This document shows positions 16,231-25,138 of a stretch of 64,000 nucleotides of DNA, piece after piece (the stretch's first letter is position 1; each line of letters begins with the position of its first letter). This stretch comes from Hadesarchaea archaeon (GTDB lineage: Archaea; Hadarchaeota; Hadarchaeia; Hadarchaeales; Hadarchaeaceae). The translations under genes and the position numbers were made by a program. The notes beneath the pieces are model-generated. The model was given only the letters and a program-made list of their open reading frames with translations. It was not told the DNA's origin and did not search any database. The DNA lies in contig JAPDJH010000004.1 of assembly GCA_029259175.1 (NCBI GenBank), positions 1 to 64,000 of the forward strand. The letters run 5' to 3'.

Positions 16231-16666
16231 GAAACGAGGCACCGCCGGTCACAACGGGCAGCGCCCAATCGGTCGACTTGAGCAGCCCGAGCTGGAAGTC
16301 CCACACCCACACCACCGGAAACAGCAAAACCATCCCTCCAGCTGCGTGGACCAACAGGGAATCCAAGGCAAAGTGCGAGCAGACCCCCAGCATGATCCAG
16401 CACCAAGCACGAAAAGAATCTGTAAACCACAGAGCACCGACCCCCGCCACCAGAGCTGCTCCAACGAGAGTGTGGAGTGGGAGCACCAAATCGGCGACGT
16501 GGTAGCCCCACACGCGCCCTCCTAGGTACTGGAGCGCCGCGAGATCCGGGAAAACCGCCCCGAGCAGAACTAGCGCAATAACTCCGTTGCTCGGACGGCC
16601 AAATCTGAGCTGGAAGAGCTTGAGCGCGCACCACGGCACCAACACGTGAACTAAAAGATCTGGCAT
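16184..16666 (-). CDS. membrane-bound metal-dependent hydrolase (YdjM/DUF457-like)
   Basis: Polytopic membrane protein of 160 residues with the histidine/aspartate pattern of the YdjM-type family: MPDLLVHVLVP at the start, AVFPDLAALQYL, LPLHTLVGAAL and GVCSHFALDSLLVHAAGG. These residues are thought to bind metal within the membrane; the family resembles phospholipase C-like hydrolases and its members are often induced with DNA-damage genes in bacteria. Five hydrophobic segments are apparent. It follows the OB-fold membrane gene with a 1-bp gap and is probably co-transcribed with it. Substrate unknown. Confidence 0.8.
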   Translation of the reverse strand: MPDLLVHVLVPWCALKLFQLRFGRPSNGVIALVLLGAVFPDLAALQYLGGRVWGYHVADLVLPLHTLVGAALVAGVGALWFTDSFRAWCWIMLGVCSHFALDSLLVHAAGGMVLLFPVVWVWDFQLGLLKSTDWALPVVTGGASFLIWIWTRRGCVSRKT

Positions 16667-16667
16667 C

Positions 16668-17096
16668 TCACCCCTCCACCATGCGCCATCCGCGCGGTTT
16701 CCACGAGCGGAAAAACAGCAAAACCAAGAGGACTGCGCCTACCAGGGAGCGGGCAAACATCGCGTAAAAATCGGTTCTCGGATAAACGATCGCCTTCCGG
16801 GGCACCAAGGAATCATTTTCCTCGAGCGTGCCCAAAACTTCGACGAGATCCCCGATCGATGCTCGAACCTCACGAACCCGGATCGTCCCCGCCGAGGTGG
16901 AGAGCCACACTCCTCCTTCATCCCTCTCGGTAACCGTTCCATACACCAGCACCTCGGAGCCCACGTAGAGGGCCTTGCTTTCGGCGAGGTCGCGAACGGT
17001 CGGGTACGGAAAGTGGGAGTGGGCCGCCTCACCGCTGTACACGCACAGGAGGAAAAGCAGAGCGATCATCGCCGCAGCCGCCAGCGCCCGCCTCAT
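16668..17096 (-). CDS. membrane-anchored OB-fold protein
   Basis: A 142-residue protein with an N-terminal signal or transmembrane segment (residues 3-22), an extracytoplasmic OB-fold-like domain (YVGSEVLVYGTVTERDEGGVWL... VREVRASIGDLVEVLGTLEEN, residues 40-100), and a C-terminal transmembrane helix (SLVGAVLLVLLFF). Similar archaeal proteins are annotated as DNA-binding OB-fold membrane proteins, but the topology places the fold outside the cytoplasm. I choose the ATG at 17096; a TTG at 17105 is less likely. It precedes the YdjM-like gene. Confidence 0.72.
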   Translation of the reverse strand: MRRALAAAAMIALLFLLCVYSGEAAHSHFPYPTVRDLAESKALYVGSEVLVYGTVTERDEGGVWLSTSAGTIRVREVRASIGDLVEVLGTLEENDSLVPRKAIVYPRTDFYAMFARSLVGAVLLVLLFFRSWKPRGWRMVEG

Positions 17097-17138
17097 AATC
17101 CCCAAGAATTAAAGCAGGGATGCGTTTAATGAATTGTG

Positions 17139-17414
17139 ATGAAGGCGAGGGCGCACGTGTGGATCAGCGGGCGGGTCCAGGGGGTCTTCTTCCGGTACCA
17201 CACGGAGCAGCTGGCCCGACGGCTCGGAGTCCGCGGATGGGTGCGCAACCTGCCGGACGGGCGTGTAGAAGCGGTGTTCGAGGGGACCAAAGACCGAGTG
17301 GACCAGATGATAGAATTCTGTCGCCGGGGCCCGCCAGCCGCTGTTGTCCGCCGTGTGGATGTGAAGTGGGAGACGCCTACGGATGAATTCCACGATTTTG
17401 AGATAAGGTGGTGA
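17139..17414 (+). CDS. acyP: acylphosphatase
   Basis: Small enzyme hydrolysing acyl phosphates. The 91-residue protein has the diagnostic loop [20 protein letters not shown] with the phosphate-binding Arg, the catalytic Asn in [19 protein letters not shown], and the C-terminal strand. Length is standard. ATG at 17139 is preferred over a GTG one codon earlier. Its physiological substrate in archaea is unclear. Confidence 0.95.
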   Translation: MKARAHVWISGRVQGVFFRYHTEQLARRLGVRGWVRNLPDGRVEAVFEGTKDRVDQMIEFCRRGPPAAVVRRVDVKWETPTDEFHDFEIRW

Positions 17415-17433
17415 AACACTCAGCCGGAGGGAT

Positions 17434-17841
17434 TTGCTGACAGGGGCAGCTTCTGGAAAAATAAACTTGGATGGGACAGTAAGATTGCAACAAAAAGTGC
17501 TAGAAGGAGCAGAAATTTTCATACACTTGAAGGGGTACTCCAGAGCCCGAGTTACCCATCTCGATATCGAACATCCCGAACTCAAAATTCTGCCGCCAAA
17601 ACGCGGAAGATTTGCTACTCTTCAAAATGAGAAAAATGGATTAACGGTGAAAATCGGTGCCCAATGCCTAACACTAGAATGCTCTAGATTGAAGGACTTG
17701 CTCATCACATCTGAGAAAACGGTGGTGTGGGTGGGAGGAAAGACGGGTGGGCTTTACCTAGGATTTAAGCGCCCCTATGTGAAAAAGCTGGAGCTCCTAG
17801 CCGAAAAGCTGCTGAAGCTTGGAAGGCAGCTCGGCAAGTGA
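17434..17841 (+). CDS. conserved-looking hypothetical protein, 135 residues
   Basis: Soluble, basic protein that I do not recognise. It is mostly beta-strand with alternating hydrophobics (KINLDGTVRLQQKVLEGAEIFIHL, LTVKIGAQCLTLECSRLKDLLI, TVVWVGGKTGGLYLGFKRPYV) and ends with an amphipathic helix (KKLELLAEKLLKLGRQLGK). The start is TTG, supported by a GGAGG immediately upstream; it begins 20 bp after acyP and is probably co-transcribed. Its base composition is somewhat more AT-rich than its neighbours. The 3' end overlaps the convergent HAD gene by 45 bp. Confidence 0.65.
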   Translation: MLTGAASGKINLDGTVRLQQKVLEGAEIFIHLKGYSRARVTHLDIEHPELKILPPKRGRFATLQNEKNGLTVKIGAQCLTLECSRLKDLLITSEKTVVWVGGKTGGLYLGFKRPYVKKLELLAEKLLKLGRQLGK

Positions 17842-18444
17842 GCGAATCGTCCATCGCCCTGGGCTCTCTGCCTCCCTGTCCAGCAGGAGCGCGTGGGCCC
17901 TGGCCCGCCGCGGGATCTCGAAATCGTGAATCCGGTGGTCTCCCACGTGCAGCAACTCCGATGGCCGAACACCAAGCTCGACACACACCCGCGCGAAAAG
18001 CTCCGGGCGCTTCCCGACCACTCCGAAGTCCGAAACCGCTGAAAACGTGCGTCCAAAAAACCCATCCAGTCCGCTGCCCTTTATCCCGAGCTCCACGAAC
18101 TCCCGCGCTGCAGCCGAAACAACCACCAACCGGTATCGCTGCCCGAGCACGGGCAAAACCGACGGCACTTCGGGATACGGCCGGGCCAAATGCCTGTACC
18201 GCTCCAGCAACCCGCTCCAAGATCCCGACAGACCAAACCTGTCGAACCAGTACTGGGGCTTGTACCACTCGATCCGCTCCGGCCCGACCTCATCGTACGC
18301 CCGCTTGACCCTCTCCAAGGCCTCCTCAAAAGACACCTTCCACCGCTCCGAGCAGAGTTTTGGAATCCCCTCGAACCACACGGCGTCAGCAAAGTTCTTG
18401 ATCACCAGAGTGCCATCCATGTCAAACGAGAGGACCTTCAACAT
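17797..18444 (-). CDS. HAD-superfamily phosphatase
   Basis: A 215-residue haloacid-dehalogenase-type hydrolase. Motif I is SFDMDGTLV (residues 6-14) with the nucleophile and acid/base Asp, motif II is VVVSAAARE near 108, motif III the Lys in VVGKRPELF, and motif IV LLHVGDHRIHDFE near 165. A helical C1 cap occupies residues 20-85. The family hydrolyses small phosphate esters; the phosphoserine phosphatase-like layout makes a metabolite phosphatase likely. It lies just downstream of ilvN on the same strand, separated by 11 bp. Confidence 0.88.
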   Translation of the reverse strand: MLKVLSFDMDGTLVIKNFADAVWFEGIPKLCSERWKVSFEEALERVKRAYDEVGPERIEWYKPQYWFDRFGLSGSWSGLLERYRHLARPYPEVPSVLPVLGQRYRLVVVSAAAREFVELGIKGSGLDGFFGRTFSAVSDFGVVGKRPELFARVCVELGVRPSELLHVGDHRIHDFEIPRRARAHALLLDREAESPGRWTIRSLAELPSKLQQLFG

Positions 18445-18455
18445 GGTTCGGACCT

Positions 18456-18944
18456 TTAGAACTCCCGAGATATGTAGACCTGCCCCGAGCGAGCCACCTC
18501 TCTGAGGACCTCGGGGCCCAGCGAGCGCAGCAGGCGCTCGATCTGGTCGTGCTCGCCCGAAATCTCGGCAATTATCGCCCCCTCCCTCGAATCGATTATC
18601 TTGCCTCCGGCGCGCTCGATCTGTTCCACTATCCGCCAGTGCTGGTCAGGGGGGAGGGGATTCGTTTTTATCAGCGCCACCTCCCGAACCACGCTGTCCT
18701 CCGGCTCTATCACCTCAACGGCCTCGATCGGCTCGAGCTTCAACAAGATGTGCCGCAACAGCTCGGTGTGCTTGTCATCGGCTTTGAACATCAGGATTAT
18801 GCGAGCAAGTCCCGATGGCTCGATCCCCACCGTAATGGAATCGATGTTTATCTGTCTGCGTGTGAACACGCGCGTTATGCGCATCATCACGCCCGGAGCG
18901 TTCTGACAGAGGATCGAGAATATCCGATTCTTCACCTCCACCAC
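18456..18944 (-). CDS. ilvN: acetolactate synthase regulatory subunit
   Basis: Regulatory small subunit of acetohydroxyacid synthase, the first committed enzyme of valine, leucine and isoleucine synthesis. The 162-residue protein begins with an ACT domain (RIFSILCQNAPGVMMRITRVFTRR, INIDSITVG), followed by the ALS_ss C-terminal domain (EVALIKTNPL... IIAEISGEHDQIERLLRSLGP... ARSGQVYISRE). Start is GTG, one base after the ilvB stop codon region, as in the usual ilvBN operon. Feedback by valine is expected from the family. Confidence 0.95.
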   Translation of the reverse strand: MVEVKNRIFSILCQNAPGVMMRITRVFTRRQINIDSITVGIEPSGLARIILMFKADDKHTELLRHILLKLEPIEAVEVIEPEDSVVREVALIKTNPLPPDQHWRIVEQIERAGGKIIDSREGAIIAEISGEHDQIERLLRSLGPEVLREVARSGQVYISREF

Positions 18945-18945
18945 C

Positions 18946-20628
18946 TCACGTCAGGATCGGTTCGTCCAGCCTCCCGCCAGCTGGCACCATGGGCAGGACG
19001 TGTTCGTCCGGATCCACCACTATGTCCAGAACGGCCGGCTTACCGCTTTCCATCGCCTCCCGAAGCTTGGGACCTATCTCGCTTGGCTTTGACGCCCGAT
19101 CTCCCCACGCACCGTATGCCTGAGCAAGCTTGGCGAAGTCGGGTGTCTTCCCCAGATAGGTCTGCGATCTGCGCTTCCCGAAGAAAAGATCCTGCCACTG
19201 CTTGACCATGCCCAGATAGCTGTTGTTGAAGATGCACACAACAACCGGGATGTCGTTTTCGACCGCCGTGGCCAGCTCCTGCGAGTTCATCAGAAAGCTG
19301 CCATCGCCTGCGATGTCGATCACCGGATGATCTGGACAGGCAACCTTTGCCCCGATGGCCGCTGGAAAACCAAAGCCCATCGTGCCCAGACCGCCCGAGC
19401 TTATGAAGTGCCTGGGACGCCTGACCCGATAGAAGTGGGCGGCCCACATCTGACACTGCCCCACCTCCGTTGTTATGATGGCATCCGGGCCTGCAACCTC
19501 CATTATTTCCTTTATTGCGCGCTGGGGTTTGATCGGGACATCGTCGTAGTCCATCCGGGGAGCCAGATTGCGACGCAGGGAGTTCACGCGCTCCAGCCAC
19601 TCACTGGTTCTCCCCTTCCGCAGGTGCTGCTTCAGCGCTTCGATTATGGCTCGGAGAGCCCGCTTGGCATCCGCAACAATGGCGTGATCCACACGAACGT
19701 TCTTCCCGATCTCCGCGGCGTCTATGTCGATGTGGACCACCTTGGCGCGGGGGGCAAAATGGTGCACGTCTCCCGTGGCACGATCGCTGAATCGGACCCC
19801 CACCGCGAAGAGCAGATCGCATTCAGTGACTGCCAGATTGGCCACCATCCGGCCGTGCATTCCGAGCATGCCCAAGGCCAGCGGGTGATCCTCGGGTATT
19901 GCCCCCTTCCCCAGCAGCGAAGTGGTGACCGGGGCCTGCAAAAGCTCCGCCAGCTCGATCAGCTCGGGAGAGGCCCCCGACCATATCACGCCGCCGCCCG
20001 CATAGATCACCGGCTGCCGGGCGTGTACGAGCAACTCCACCGCGCGCGTCACTTCGGACGGGGTGGGATCCAGCTTGAGCGGCTTGCGGTACTCCACCTT
20101 GGCCGGGATTTCCAGCTCGGCTTTCGACAGCTGGACATCCTTCGGCAAATCTATGTGGACCGGGCCGGGACGACCGGTCGTAGCAATCGCGAAAGCCATT
20201 CGGAAGACCTCGGGCAGCTCCTCTATGCGGTGAACTATGAAGTTGTGCTTGGTGATGGGAAGCATCAGACTCAGCATGTCCGCTTCCTGAAAGGCGTCCG
20301 TGCCGATGGCCGTGGTGCTGACCTGCCCCGAGATCGCGATCACCGGAGAGCTATCCATGTAGGCGTTGAGAATGCCCGTCACGAGATTGGTCGCGCCGGG
20401 GCCCGACGTTGTCATGCACACGCCCGGGCGGCCGGACGCGCGGGCATAACCGTCTGCAGCGTGGGCGGCGGCCTGCTCGTGCCGGGTCAAAATGTGAGTG
20501 ATCTCCGTTTCGCCGTAGAGGGCATCGTAGGTGGAAATGATGGCCCCGCCTGGAATCCCGAACACGTGCTTGACCCCTTCAGCCTTCAAACACTCCCACA
20601 CGGCTTTGGCTCCAGTCATTTCGGCCAT
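18946..20628 (-). CDS. ilvB: acetolactate synthase catalytic subunit
   Basis: Thiamine-diphosphate enzyme that condenses pyruvate with pyruvate or 2-oxobutyrate. The 560-residue protein has the three ThDP-family domains: the PYR domain with catalytic Glu (THILTRHEQAAAHAADGYAR), the central FAD-type domain (VIYAGGGVIWSGA), and the PP domain with GDGSF...NNSYLGM (GDG-N motif; IDIAGDGSFLMNSQELATA). Typical active-site pieces SGGLGTMGFGFPAAIGA are present. The gene is followed directly by ilvN. Confidence 0.97.
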   Translation of the reverse strand: MAEMTGAKAVWECLKAEGVKHVFGIPGGAIISTYDALYGETEITHILTRHEQAAAHAADGYARASGRPGVCMTTSGPGATNLVTGILNAYMDSSPVIAISGQVSTTAIGTDAFQEADMLSLMLPITKHNFIVHRIEELPEVFRMAFAIATTGRPGPVHIDLPKDVQLSKAELEIPAKVEYRKPLKLDPTPSEVTRAVELLVHARQPVIYAGGGVIWSGASPELIELAELLQAPVTTSLLGKGAIPEDHPLALGMLGMHGRMVANLAVTECDLLFAVGVRFSDRATGDVHHFAPRAKVVHIDIDAAEIGKNVRVDHAIVADAKRALRAIIEALKQHLRKGRTSEWLERVNSLRRNLAPRMDYDDVPIKPQRAIKEIMEVAGPDAIITTEVGQCQMWAAHFYRVRRPRHFISSGGLGTMGFGFPAAIGAKVACPDHPVIDIAGDGSFLMNSQELATAVENDIPVVVCIFNNSYLGMVKQWQDLFFGKRRSQTYLGKTPDFAKLAQAYGAWGDRASKPSEIGPKLREAMESGKPAVLDIVVDPDEHVLPMVPAGGRLDEPILT

Positions 20629-20673
20629 GCGACCCCAAAAGGTATTGACAAGATGGTTAAAAAATGAGCGGAG

Positions 20674-21009
20674 TTAGATAACTGGCGGTTGCGGATATCC
20701 CGGAGCAAACCTCACCGGGGGCTTGAACGAGGGAGAAACGATCACGCCATTGGTCTGGATAAAGCCCCGCCCGAAGCGCAGGAAGGCGCCAGGGTTTTCC
20801 ACCACTTCGAACGGCCACAACAGAACTTCTCCCAAAACCTCGACTTCCAGATATTTTCGCCTGCTGCCCGGAGAGACCTCCATCCCTAATCTTTGGAGTA
20901 GCTCGCTGGACACCTGCTCGGACTCTGCATCGGTGTCAAACTCGGCCTCCACTTTCTTCCACTTGCCTGTCCCCGACTTTACCTTCACTTTCCACCTGAC
21001 GCGAGCCAT
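20674..21009 (-). CDS. small hypothetical protein following nmd3, possibly retropepsin-like
   Basis: A 111-residue basic protein. The N-terminal 65 residues (WKVKVKSGTGKWKKVEAEFD TDAE split here; SSELLQRLGM; KYLEVEVLGEVLLWPFEVV) are beta-rich and resemble the layout of small aspartyl-protease-like folds, but the catalytic DTG is DTD, so activity is doubtful. The C-terminus is rich in Pro and Phe. The ATG overlaps the nmd3 stop by one base (TGATG), so the two are translationally linked. Otherwise unrecognised. Confidence 0.6.
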   Translation of the reverse strand: MARVRWKVKVKSGTGKWKKVEAEFDTDAESEQVSSELLQRLGMEVSPGSRRKYLEVEVLGEVLLWPFEVVENPGAFLRFGRGFIQTNGVIVSPSFKPPVRFAPGYPQPPVI

Positions 21010-21719
21010 CACGACCCCACTCTCGCGGAAAACGTGAACCGATACCGCCTGCGCCCGTCCTTGGTCTGCCCGACGAGCTTCCTGCTCTGTTTGATAGAGA
21101 GCCCATTCCTTCTCAAAAACGTTGCCAGCTTTCGAGCCAGTCTGAGGGAGCTGGTGTAGAGATCCCAGCCGTTTTTGACCCTATCCACTTTGACAACAAA
21201 ATCGCGCGAGGTCCGCTCGCTCTCGGCCTGCGCGAGCACGCGATCGAGCACTCTCCTCACGTCCCTCTCCCCCCGGAGCTGGATTATGGCCTCGTAGTGC
21301 CCGCCGTGGAGGAGAGAACAATCGGGACACGTCTGCTCCACCACTCTCAGCTCCACGGTCTTGCGCTCTTCAAATACTGGTGCTCCCGCCGAGTGCCTAG
21401 CAATGAGGGTGACGATTCCCCTCCTCAGATCGGGTATGACCTCGAGAGAGAAATGGGAGGAAGAAATGGATCTCGGTGTTTTCCCATCGATTGTGGGATT
21501 GAGCTTGACTTGGCGCGAAATCTCGCGGATCAGAGCCGCTCGGTCTCTTGACCACCGCCCCCCAGATCTCACAGCGCCACACACCCTGCACGCAGTCACA
21601 ACTATCCTCGAGGGAACTTCCAAAACCCGCAACCGCTGGGAAAGACAGCGGGGACACAATCCCTCCACCAAGCGAGCAGTTGCTTTCTCGACCGCGCCAC
21701 ATCCATAGCAGAACTTCAT
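21009..21719 (-). CDS. nmd3: Nmd3-family ribosome-associated protein
   Basis: Archaeal homologue of the eukaryotic 60S export adaptor Nmd3; in archaea it is thought to act in large-subunit maturation. The 236-residue protein has an N-terminal zinc region with four CxxC pairs or near-pairs (FCYGCG, LCPRCLS, ACRVCG, and TCPDCS at about residue 133) and a C-terminal basic RNA-binding-like domain (FVVKVDRVKNGWDLYTSS... QSRKLVGQTKDGRRRYRFTF). Length fits the archaeal form, which lacks the export signals. It is divergent from thrS. Confidence 0.9.
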   Translation of the reverse strand: MKFCYGCGAVEKATARLVEGLCPRCLSQRLRVLEVPSRIVVTACRVCGAVRSGGRWSRDRAALIREISRQVKLNPTIDGKTPRSISSSHFSLEVIPDLRRGIVTLIARHSAGAPVFEERKTVELRVVEQTCPDCSLLHGGHYEAIIQLRGERDVRRVLDRVLAQAESERTSRDFVVKVDRVKNGWDLYTSSLRLARKLATFLRRNGLSIKQSRKLVGQTKDGRRRYRFTFSARVGS

Positions 21720-21825
21720 GGCCCCAGAGAAAATCGGTGAACTGGAGTTTAAACCGTTGGTTTCGGTGCCAGGGGAGAGACGGTAGGATTAAAATCGAGC
21801 ATAACTCAATCATCACGGTGAAAAC

Positions 21826-23712
21826 TTGCGTCTGCTGCTGATCCATGCGGACTACTTGGAATTCGAAGTGAAACAGCCGACCGCAGTGGCTGAGGAGATC
21901 CCCAAGGAAAAACAGAAGGGGAGATTCGAAGAAGCCCTGGTGGTGTTCACGGCCGTCGAGGAGACGGATGAACAAAACGAAGACCAAGTGGTGCAACAAG
22001 CTGCTGCGGAAATAAAGAAACTCGTCGAACAAATCAAGGCCGAACGTGTGGTGCTGTATCCCTATGCCCACCTCAGCCCTTCGCTGGCTTCCCCGAGCGC
22101 TGCGGTGCGAGTCCTGGACAAGCTGCGTGAAGCCGTCCGCGATTTCGGTCTCGAGGTGTACCGCCTCCCCTTCGGATGGTATAAGGGATTCAAGCTCAGC
22201 TGTAAGGGGCATCCCCTGAGCGAGCTCTCCAAACACATCACCGGAGAGAGAGTCGAAGGAACAGCTGCCCTGCGAGAGGAAGAGCGAGTAAGCTCAACCT
22301 GGTACGTAATGGAGCCCGATGGAAGCATGCACGAACTGAAGCTGGAAGGGGAGGAAGTCAAGGGATACGATTTCACGGGGAAGGAAAACCTCAGGGTGTT
22401 CGCGCTTCACGAAATGGCTAGGCGGAGAGAGGCCGTGGGCGAGCCGCCCCACGTGGATCTCATGCGCAGACTCGAGCTGGTGGACTACGAGCCGGGGAGC
22501 GACTCCGGAAACTTCAAATTCTATCCAAAGGGGAGGTTGCTCAAACGCCTGCTCGAGCGATGGGTGGGGATGCGCGTGGCAGAGTACGGGGCGATGGAGG
22601 TGGAGACCCCCATCATGTACGATTACCACCACCCGGCGCTCAAGGACTATCTGGAGCGATTCCCCGCCAGACAGTACACGCTCAAGTCCGGCAAACGCAA
22701 GTTCTTCCTGCGCTTCTCCGCGTGCTTCGGTCAGTTCTTGCTTCTCTCGGCCTCTACCATTTCCTATCGCCAGCTCCCGCTCCGGATGTACGAGCTCACG
22801 CGGTACTCGTTCAGGCTCGAGCAGAGCGGGGAGCTCTCTGGTCTCCGGAGGTTGCGATCCTTCACCATGCCCGATATGCACACCCTGTGCCGGGACATCG
22901 AACAAGCGAAGGAGGAGTTCAGGCGTCAGTTCGAGCTCAGTATGCGCTGTCTGAGCGAGCTCGGATTTACTACCGATGACTACGAGACGGGGATACGGAT
23001 GACGCAAGAGTTCCTGGAAAACCATCGAGATTTCGTGGAGGGGCTCGTGCGACTCGTTGGAAAACCGGTTTTGTTGGAGGTGTGGAACCGCCGGTACGCC
23101 TACTTCGATCCAAAGTTCGAGTTCAACTTTGTGGACGCGATCGGGAAGGCCTCGGCGCTGTCCACGGTGCAGATGGATCACGAAAACGCCGATCGCTACG
23201 GCATATTCTACGTTGATGAGCACAACCAGCGCAGGCATCCAATCATTCTGCACTGTTCTCCGACGGGGAGCATCGAGCGCGTGGTTTACGCCATGCTCGA
23301 GCGTGCGTATAAGGAGCAGCAACGCGGAAGGGTTCCGGAGCTGCCACTGTGGCTCGCACCCACGCAAGTGCGCATAATCCCGCTGGCGGACCGGCATCTA
23401 GAGTTCTGCGAAAAGCTGGCGGACGAGCTCGAGCGCGCGCGGATCAGAGTGGACGTGGACGACCGCGCGGAAACGGTCGCGAAGAAGGTGCGCGAGGCCG
23501 AGCGGGAGTGGGTGCCGTACATAGTCGTGGTCGGAGATCAAGAAGTCCAGAGCGGTGTCCTCCAAGTCCGGGTGAGGAGCTCGCGAGACATCCGGAAGCT
23601 CGGCATAGACGGGTTGAAGCGCGAAATCCGGGAAAAGGTCGAGAATCTGCCGTACGAGCCCCTTTCTCTTCCACGCCGGTTATCCGCGCGTCCCGTGTTC
23701 GTGGAGGCGTGA
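21826..23712 (+). CDS. thrS: threonyl-tRNA synthetase, archaeal type
   Basis: Charges tRNA-Thr. The 628-residue protein has the archaeal N-terminal editing domain related to D-aminoacyl-tRNA deacylase (LLLIHADYLEFEV, LYPYAHLSPSLASPSAA), a class II catalytic core (ETPIMYDYHHPALKDYLERF, RFSACFGQFLL, MPDMHTLC, VQMDHENADRYG, LHCSPTGSIERVVYAML motif 3) and a C-terminal anticodon-binding domain (PLWLAPTQVRIIPL). Cys in FSACFGQ and the His residues are the expected zinc ligands. The start appears to be TTG. The MFS gene starts 1 bp after the stop. Confidence 0.96.
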   Translation: MRLLLIHADYLEFEVKQPTAVAEEIPKEKQKGRFEEALVVFTAVEETDEQNEDQVVQQAAAEIKKLVEQIKAERVVLYPYAHLSPSLASPSAAVRVLDKLREAVRDFGLEVYRLPFGWYKGFKLSCKGHPLSELSKHITGERVEGTAALREEERVSSTWYVMEPDGSMHELKLEGEEVKGYDFTGKENLRVFALHEMARRREAVGEPPHVDLMRRLELVDYEPGSDSGNFKFYPKGRLLKRLLERWVGMRVAEYGAMEVETPIMYDYHHPALKDYLERFPARQYTLKSGKRKFFLRFSACFGQFLLLSASTISYRQLPLRMYELTRYSFRLEQSGELSGLRRLRSFTMPDMHTLCRDIEQAKEEFRRQFELSMRCLSELGFTTDDYETGIRMTQEFLENHRDFVEGLVRLVGKPVLLEVWNRRYAYFDPKFEFNFVDAIGKASALSTVQMDHENADRYGIFYVDEHNQRRHPIILHCSPTGSIERVVYAMLERAYKEQQRGRVPELPLWLAPTQVRIIPLADRHLEFCEKLADELERARIRVDVDDRAETVAKKVREAEREWVPYIVVVGDQEVQSGVLQVRVRSSRDIRKLGIDGLKREIREKVENLPYEPLSLPRRLSARPVFVEA

Positions 23713-23713
23713 A

Positions 23714-24850
23714 ATGAAATCGCCGGCCTTGCGGGCCGTGGTGATGCTCGGAATCGTGAGCCTGCTGGGTGACATCATATACGAGGGATCCAGGGGGCTC
23801 ATTCCGGAATATCTGAGATTCCTCGGTGCCTCTGCACTCGTAGTCGGGACAGTGATGGGGGCGGGTGAGCTAGTAAGCTATGCCGTACGATTGGCGAGCG
23901 GGGTGCTGGCAGACACCACCAGGCGTTACTGGGGACTGACGTTCTTGGGCTACGGGTTGATCATAGGGATTCCGCTGCTGGCCCTCGCCCACAGCTGGCA
24001 GCTGGCGTTGGCGTTCATATTGGTGGAGAGGCTGGGGAAAGCCATACGAACCCCTGCCAGAGACGTTATTCTGGCTGCAGCATCGCGAGGGGTCGGAAAA
24101 GGAAAGGCATTCGGAATACACGAATTCATGGATCAGCTGGGAGCGGTGACTGGGCCTCTGATCGTTGCCGGGCTGGTGTGGGGGACCGGAAGCGATTTCT
24201 CGCTGGTCTTCGGAGCTCTGCTCGTGCCCTATCTGGTGATGCTGGCCTCGTTGATCAGAGCCAAGCGGAACATTGGAGAAATCGGATGGGAGAGAAAAGA
24301 AAGAAAAGCGAAAGTTGGTGCCGGAGCGTTTGTCACCTATACGGCGGCCGTGGGGCTCAACACGCTTGGTCTGATTCCGGCTGCACTCATCTTATACAAG
24401 ACAGCGGGAATGGTTGCTGCCGCTTGGATCGTTCCACTCGTCTATGCCCTCATCCAGATCGTTGATGCTCCCGTGGCGCTCCTGGCGGGGTACGCATACG
24501 ACCGGGTCGGGAGACGTATGCTCCTGCTCCCATTTGCGCTCGCCGTTGTGCCGTCTGTTCTAGTACTTGCCTCTGAAAGCATCGGGGTGATTCTGGTGGC
24601 GGCAATGGTGTTTGGTGCAGTGCTCGGGATGCAGGAGTCCATATATCGGGCGGCCGTGGCAGAGCTGGTACCGGCGGAGAAACGCGGGCGTGCTTACGGG
24701 GTGTTCCACACCGTGTATGGTGTGGCCCTGCTGGGAGCGGGAGCGATGTTTGGGTGGATGCTGGACGCGGGTGCCGGGCTGGCGGTCGGACTGCCCTATG
24801 TGTGCGGGGTTCAGATCACGGCGATTCTGTTGCTCGTTAGGACTCTATGA
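23714..24850 (+). CDS. MFS transporter
   Basis: Twelve-span major-facilitator transporter of 378 residues. It shows the MFS loop 2-3 signature region (GVLADTTRRYWGLTFLGYGL) and the equivalent loop in the second half (LAGYAYDRVGRRMLLLPFAL), plus an RLGKAIRTPARDVILA stretch typical of the subfamily annotated as putative efflux or nickel-resistance-like carriers in archaea. Substrate cannot be read from the sequence. It follows thrS with a 1-bp gap. Its last 40 bp overlap the convergent membrane gene. Confidence 0.9.
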   Translation: MKSPALRAVVMLGIVSLLGDIIYEGSRGLIPEYLRFLGASALVVGTVMGAGELVSYAVRLASGVLADTTRRYWGLTFLGYGLIIGIPLLALAHSWQLALAFILVERLGKAIRTPARDVILAAASRGVGKGKAFGIHEFMDQLGAVTGPLIVAGLVWGTGSDFSLVFGALLVPYLVMLASLIRAKRNIGEIGWERKERKAKVGAGAFVTYTAAVGLNTLGLIPAALILYKTAGMVAAAWIVPLVYALIQIVDAPVALLAGYAYDRVGRRMLLLPFALAVVPSVLVLASESIGVILVAAMVFGAVLGMQESIYRAAVAELVPAEKRGRAYGVFHTVYGVALLGAGAMFGWMLDAGAGLAVGLPYVCGVQITAILLLVRTL

Positions 24851-25125
24851 CGTTTCTCTGACTTGACGTTCATCGGGAGCCCGCGCGAGATCGAGGCGGC
24901 CATGCGCTCCAGACGTGCCTGCTTGACCACCCTGCGCTTGAATGCCAAGTAGAACCCGAGCGAAGCTCCCAGCGAGATCATGACGACTACGGCGAAAACC
25001 GCTGAAAGCTCTGAGAGGCCGAGACCGGAGGGGATCACCGAGACCCACAGGACGGCGACCATCGCAGCGGAAACTGCTAGGGTTATCCCTACTATGGCTA
25101 GGAGTTCGGCCGTGCTTGCGCGCAC
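24811..25125 (-). CDS. small membrane protein paralogous to the N-terminus of the 26438 gene product
   Basis: A 104-residue protein with two transmembrane segments (residues 10-32 and 42-64) and a basic cytoplasmic tail (KRRVVKQARLERMAASISRG). The spacing and pattern of the membrane hairpin (LGLSELSAVFAVVVMISLGASLGFYLAFKRR) match that of the membrane regulator encoded at 26438 (PDIEPSMIAFAMLVMMAITVG then FYVAFTRY), but this protein lacks the winged-helix domain. It lies 13 bp downstream of the acidic secreted protein gene and is likely in its operon. Confidence 0.65.
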   Translation of the reverse strand: MRASTAELLAIVGITLAVSAAMVAVLWVSVIPSGLGLSELSAVFAVVVMISLGASLGFYLAFKRRVVKQARLERMAASISRGLPMNVKSEKRHRVLTSNRIAVI

Positions 25126-25138
25126 CTCGAGCCCCTCC

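Noticed and set aside
19327-20667. 446-residue plus-strand reading frame
   Set aside because: Antisense shadow of ilvB, with His/Arg/Gly-rich composition and no family similarity.
22294-23397. 367-residue minus-strand reading frame
   Set aside because: Antisense shadow of thrS; composition is rich in Leu, Glu and His without any motif.
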